Assembly (NCBI RefSeq): GCF_011634895.1
Contig: NZ_SIRR01000003.1
Coordinates: 124,001-188,000, forward strand
Direction of reading: 5' to 3'
Source: Rheinheimera pleomorphica
GTDB taxonomy: Bacteria; Pseudomonadota; Gammaproteobacteria; Enterobacterales; Alteromonadaceae
Length of the DNA: 64,000 bases
The position numbers were made by a program, and so were the translations under genes. Position 1 is the stretch's first letter, and each line of letters begins with the position of its first letter. The notes under the pieces were generated by a model. It worked only from the letters and a program-made list of their open reading frames with translations. It ran no database searches and was not told the origin of the DNA. Positions 62,294-64,000 of this stretch are shown one piece after another.

Positions 62294-63505
62294 TTAGTGG
62301 GCTGAATACTGGCGGTGGATATGCTGCAGTATCGCTTTGGCCAGGCTGGTTTTAGCTTGCGCCGGCAAGGCCAGCTCACCATCTTGCCAAATCAGCGTGA
62401 CAGCATTGTTGTCGCTGTTAAAGCCGTGCTCAGCCTTGGCTACGTCATTAGCACATATTAAATCCAGTTTTTTGCGCGCCAGTTTATCTTTGGCGTACTG
62501 CAATACATTCTGTGTTTCTGCAGCGAAACCGACAGTAAAAGGCCGGTTTTGGCTAAGTGCCGCTACGCTGGCAATAATATCCGGGTTTTGCACCAGTTTA
62601 AGCTCAAGTGCGCTGTCGCCTTGCTTTTTCATCTTCTCATCAGCGACGTTTGCCACGCGGTAATCGGCTACCGCAGCACAACCAATAAAGATATCGCTCT
62701 GCACTGCCTGTGCCAGGGCGGCGTCATACATTTGCTGGGCGCTGGTGACATCAAGCCGCTTTACGCCCGCCGGGGTGGCTAACTGTACCGGGCCGCTAAT
62801 CAACGTAACGTCAGCGCCCATGGCTGCGGCAGCGGCGGCTAAGGCAAAGCCCATTTTACCCGAGCTGTGATTAGAGATATAACGTACCGGATCGATGGCT
62901 TCGCGGGTCGGGCCTGCAGTAATTGTGATTTTAATGTTATTAAGTTGCTGTTCAGCCAAAAAATGTTCTTCTAGCGCGCTAACCAGCTGTAACGGTTCCA
63001 GCATACGGCCTGCGCCTGTGTCGCCACAGGCTTGTTCGCCTATGCCAGGGCCATAAATGTAAAAATTATATGAACTTAACCTGGCTAAATTTTGCTGAGT
63101 GGCTATGTTTTTATACATCTGTTGGTTCATGGCTGGCGCGATAGCAACCGGTGCTACCGTGGCTAAAACGCAGGTAGTCAGCAAGTCGTTAGCCAGGCCA
63201 TGCGCCATGCGGGCGATAACATCGGCACTGGCGGGGGCAATTAACATGATATCGGCCCATTTCGCCAGTTCAATATGCCCCATGGCCGCTTCGGCGGCCG
63301 GGTCAAGCAGGCTGGTGCTGACCGGGTTGCCGGATAACGCTTGTAAGGTGAGCGGCGTAATAAAGTGCTGAGCGGCGTCGGTTAAAATAACCCGTACCTG
63401 TGCGCCACGCTCTTTTAAGCGGCGCACCAGGTCTGCACTTTTATAGGCGGCAATGCCACCGCTGATACCCAGTAAAATACGTTTGTTGGCAAGCGTTTGC
63501 TGCAT
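62294..63505 (-). CDS. coaBC: Bifunctional phosphopantothenoylcysteine decarboxylase/synthetase
   Basis: A 403-residue fusion catalysing two steps of coenzyme A synthesis. I start it at ATG 63503-63505 ([22 protein letters not shown]), which gives the usual length; the open frame continues to 63694 but would run over the divergent radC start. The CoaC half has the FMN-binding [18 protein letters not shown], the active-site His region ([13 protein letters not shown]) and [10 protein letters not shown]. The CoaB half has [25 protein letters not shown], in which the two Ser-Gly-Lys residues bind CTP, and DLICANDV. It heads the coaBC-dut run. Confidence 0.97.
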   Translation of the reverse strand: MQQTLANKRILLGISGGIAAYKSADLVRRLKERGAQVRVILTDAAQHFITPLTLQALSGNPVSTSLLDPAAEAAMGHIELAKWADIMLIAPASADVIARMAHGLANDLLTTCVLATVAPVAIAPAMNQQMYKNIATQQNLARLSSYNFYIYGPGIGEQACGDTGAGRMLEPLQLVSALEEHFLAEQQLNNIKITITAGPTREAIDPVRYISNHSSGKMGFALAAAAAAMGADVTLISGPVQLATPAGVKRLDVTSAQQMYDAALAQAVQSDIFIGCAAVADYRVANVADEKMKKQGDSALELKLVQNPDIIASVAALSQNRPFTVGFAAETQNVLQYAKDKLARKKLDLICANDVAKAEHGFNSDNNAVTLIWQDGELALPAQAKTSLAKAILQHIHRQYSAH

Positions 63506-63587
63506 AACAGAGCCACCGGAACTGGAAAAAACTGGCGCTAAGATAGCATGGAAACGCAAATTCAGCATCAATTCAGGGAGTGATTGC

Positions 63588-64000
63588 ATGAGTATTCGAC
63601 ACTGGCCGGCTACCGAGCGGCCACGGGAAAAACTGCTCGACAGGGGCGCTATGGCACTGTCGGACGCCGAGCTGTTGGCGATTTTTTTACGCACCGGTAT
63701 TGCCGGTACCGATGCGGTAACACTGGCGCGTCAATTGCTAAACCAGTTTGGTTCGCTTAGGCGCTTACTCGGTGCCAGCCAGGCTGATTTTTGCTCGGCA
63801 CGGGGCTTGGGCGAAGCCAAATTTGTGCAGCTGCAGGCGGTGCTGGAGCTGAGTAAGCGCTACCTACAACAACAAATGCAGCGCGATACCGTCTTTACTG
63901 AGCCTGAGGCCGTGAAGCGTTATTTGCAACATGCGATCAGTGGTGAGCAGCGCGAAGTGTTTTTATTGTTGTATTTAGACAGCCAGCACCGGCTGATTAA
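63588..64000 (+). CDS. radC: RadC-family DNA repair protein, N-terminal part
   Basis: 137 codons are visible before the right window edge. It starts at ATG 63588 with AGGGAG upstream. The N-terminal domain ([20 protein letters not shown], then [14 protein letters not shown]) and the helix-hairpin-helix-like stretch ([20 protein letters not shown]) are typical of RadC; the JAB/MPN metal-binding domain begins near the cut ([14 protein letters not shown]). The function of RadC is still not settled despite its name. It is divergent from coaBC with 82 bp between starts, a conserved arrangement. Confidence 0.93.
   Translation, partial: MSIRHWPATERPREKLLDRGAMALSDAELLAIFLRTGIAGTDAVTLARQLLNQFGSLRRLLGASQADFCSARGLGEAKFVQLQAVLELSKRYLQQQMQRDTVFTEPEAVKRYLQHAISGEQREVFLLLYLDSQHRLI

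Noticed and set aside
63506-63694. A longer CoaBC with 63 extra N-terminal residues.
   Set aside because: The extension would cover the divergent promoter and start of radC, and CoaBC of about 400 residues is the normal size.
1-64000. CRISPR arrays, rRNA or tRNA genes, complete insertion sequences and prophage.
   Set aside because: No regularly spaced repeats, no tRNA-like cloverleaf noticed, no transposase or phage structural genes were seen.

Overview
The window reads as a chromosome segment of a marine or aquatic gammaproteobacterium of the Alteromonadales/Chromatiaceae type (Rheinheimera, Alishewanella or Arsukibacterium-like). This placement is an inference from protein content and gene order: gmk-rpoZ-spoT-ridA-...-recG, recC-recB-recD, and radC / coaBC-dut-slmA / dgkA / rph-pyrE / yicC. 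Coding density is high. There are no rRNA or tRNA genes, no insertion sequences and no CRISPR array.

Layout. 1-5206: a class III aminotransferase (cut by the left edge), a LysR regulator, a TonB-dependent receptor and an MFS transporter, with a long palindromic operator between the divergent LysR and receptor genes. 5418-9608: a secreted TIM-barrel/C39-peptidase fusion and a beta-propeller lipoprotein. 9632-12784: a MetR-like regulator divergent from mesX-mesD, a folate-independent methionine synthase pair, with a good MetJ operator and MetR-like boxes between them. 12794-20992: a putative hydro-lyase, then the minus-strand block gmk-rpoZ-spoT-ridA-SBP-recG and a DUF4442 protein. 21164-28402: a periplasmic-propeller diguanylate cyclase, a multi-pass SpecificRecomb-family membrane protein, pepD and a yefM-yoeB toxin-antitoxin pair. 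28612-32025: an M14 metallopeptidase and a fatty acid cis/trans isomerase. 32179-41154: recCBD in overlapping order. 41151-44920: a LysR regulator divergent from gabD-gabT. 44989-46253: an exported ATP-dependent DNA ligase, and a guanidine-II riboswitch in front of an SMR (Gdx-type) exporter. 46361-57733: an accessory defence island, all on the minus strand. 57881-64000: yicC, rph-pyrE, dgkA, slmA, dut, coaBC and the start of radC.

The most interesting region is 46361-57733. A type I restriction-modification operon (hsdR-hsdM-hsdS) runs with 1-4 bp overlaps into an AAA ATPase and an HNH nuclease (a Septu-like pair). Directly behind lies a tightly packed three-gene cassette: a TIGR04255-like protein, an XRE-HTH protein and an unrecognised protein with an SQSCDIAN motif. 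A tandem direct repeat sits at the cassette's promoter.

Two families of structured intergenic repeats stand out. One has three copies (60303-60415, 60910-61024, 61677-61771) with a constant core and variable but self-complementary arms. The other has two inverted copies (about 5231-5399 and 20308-20478) with a compensatory stem change. All functional calls come from reading the sequence and recalling families; no database search was run.
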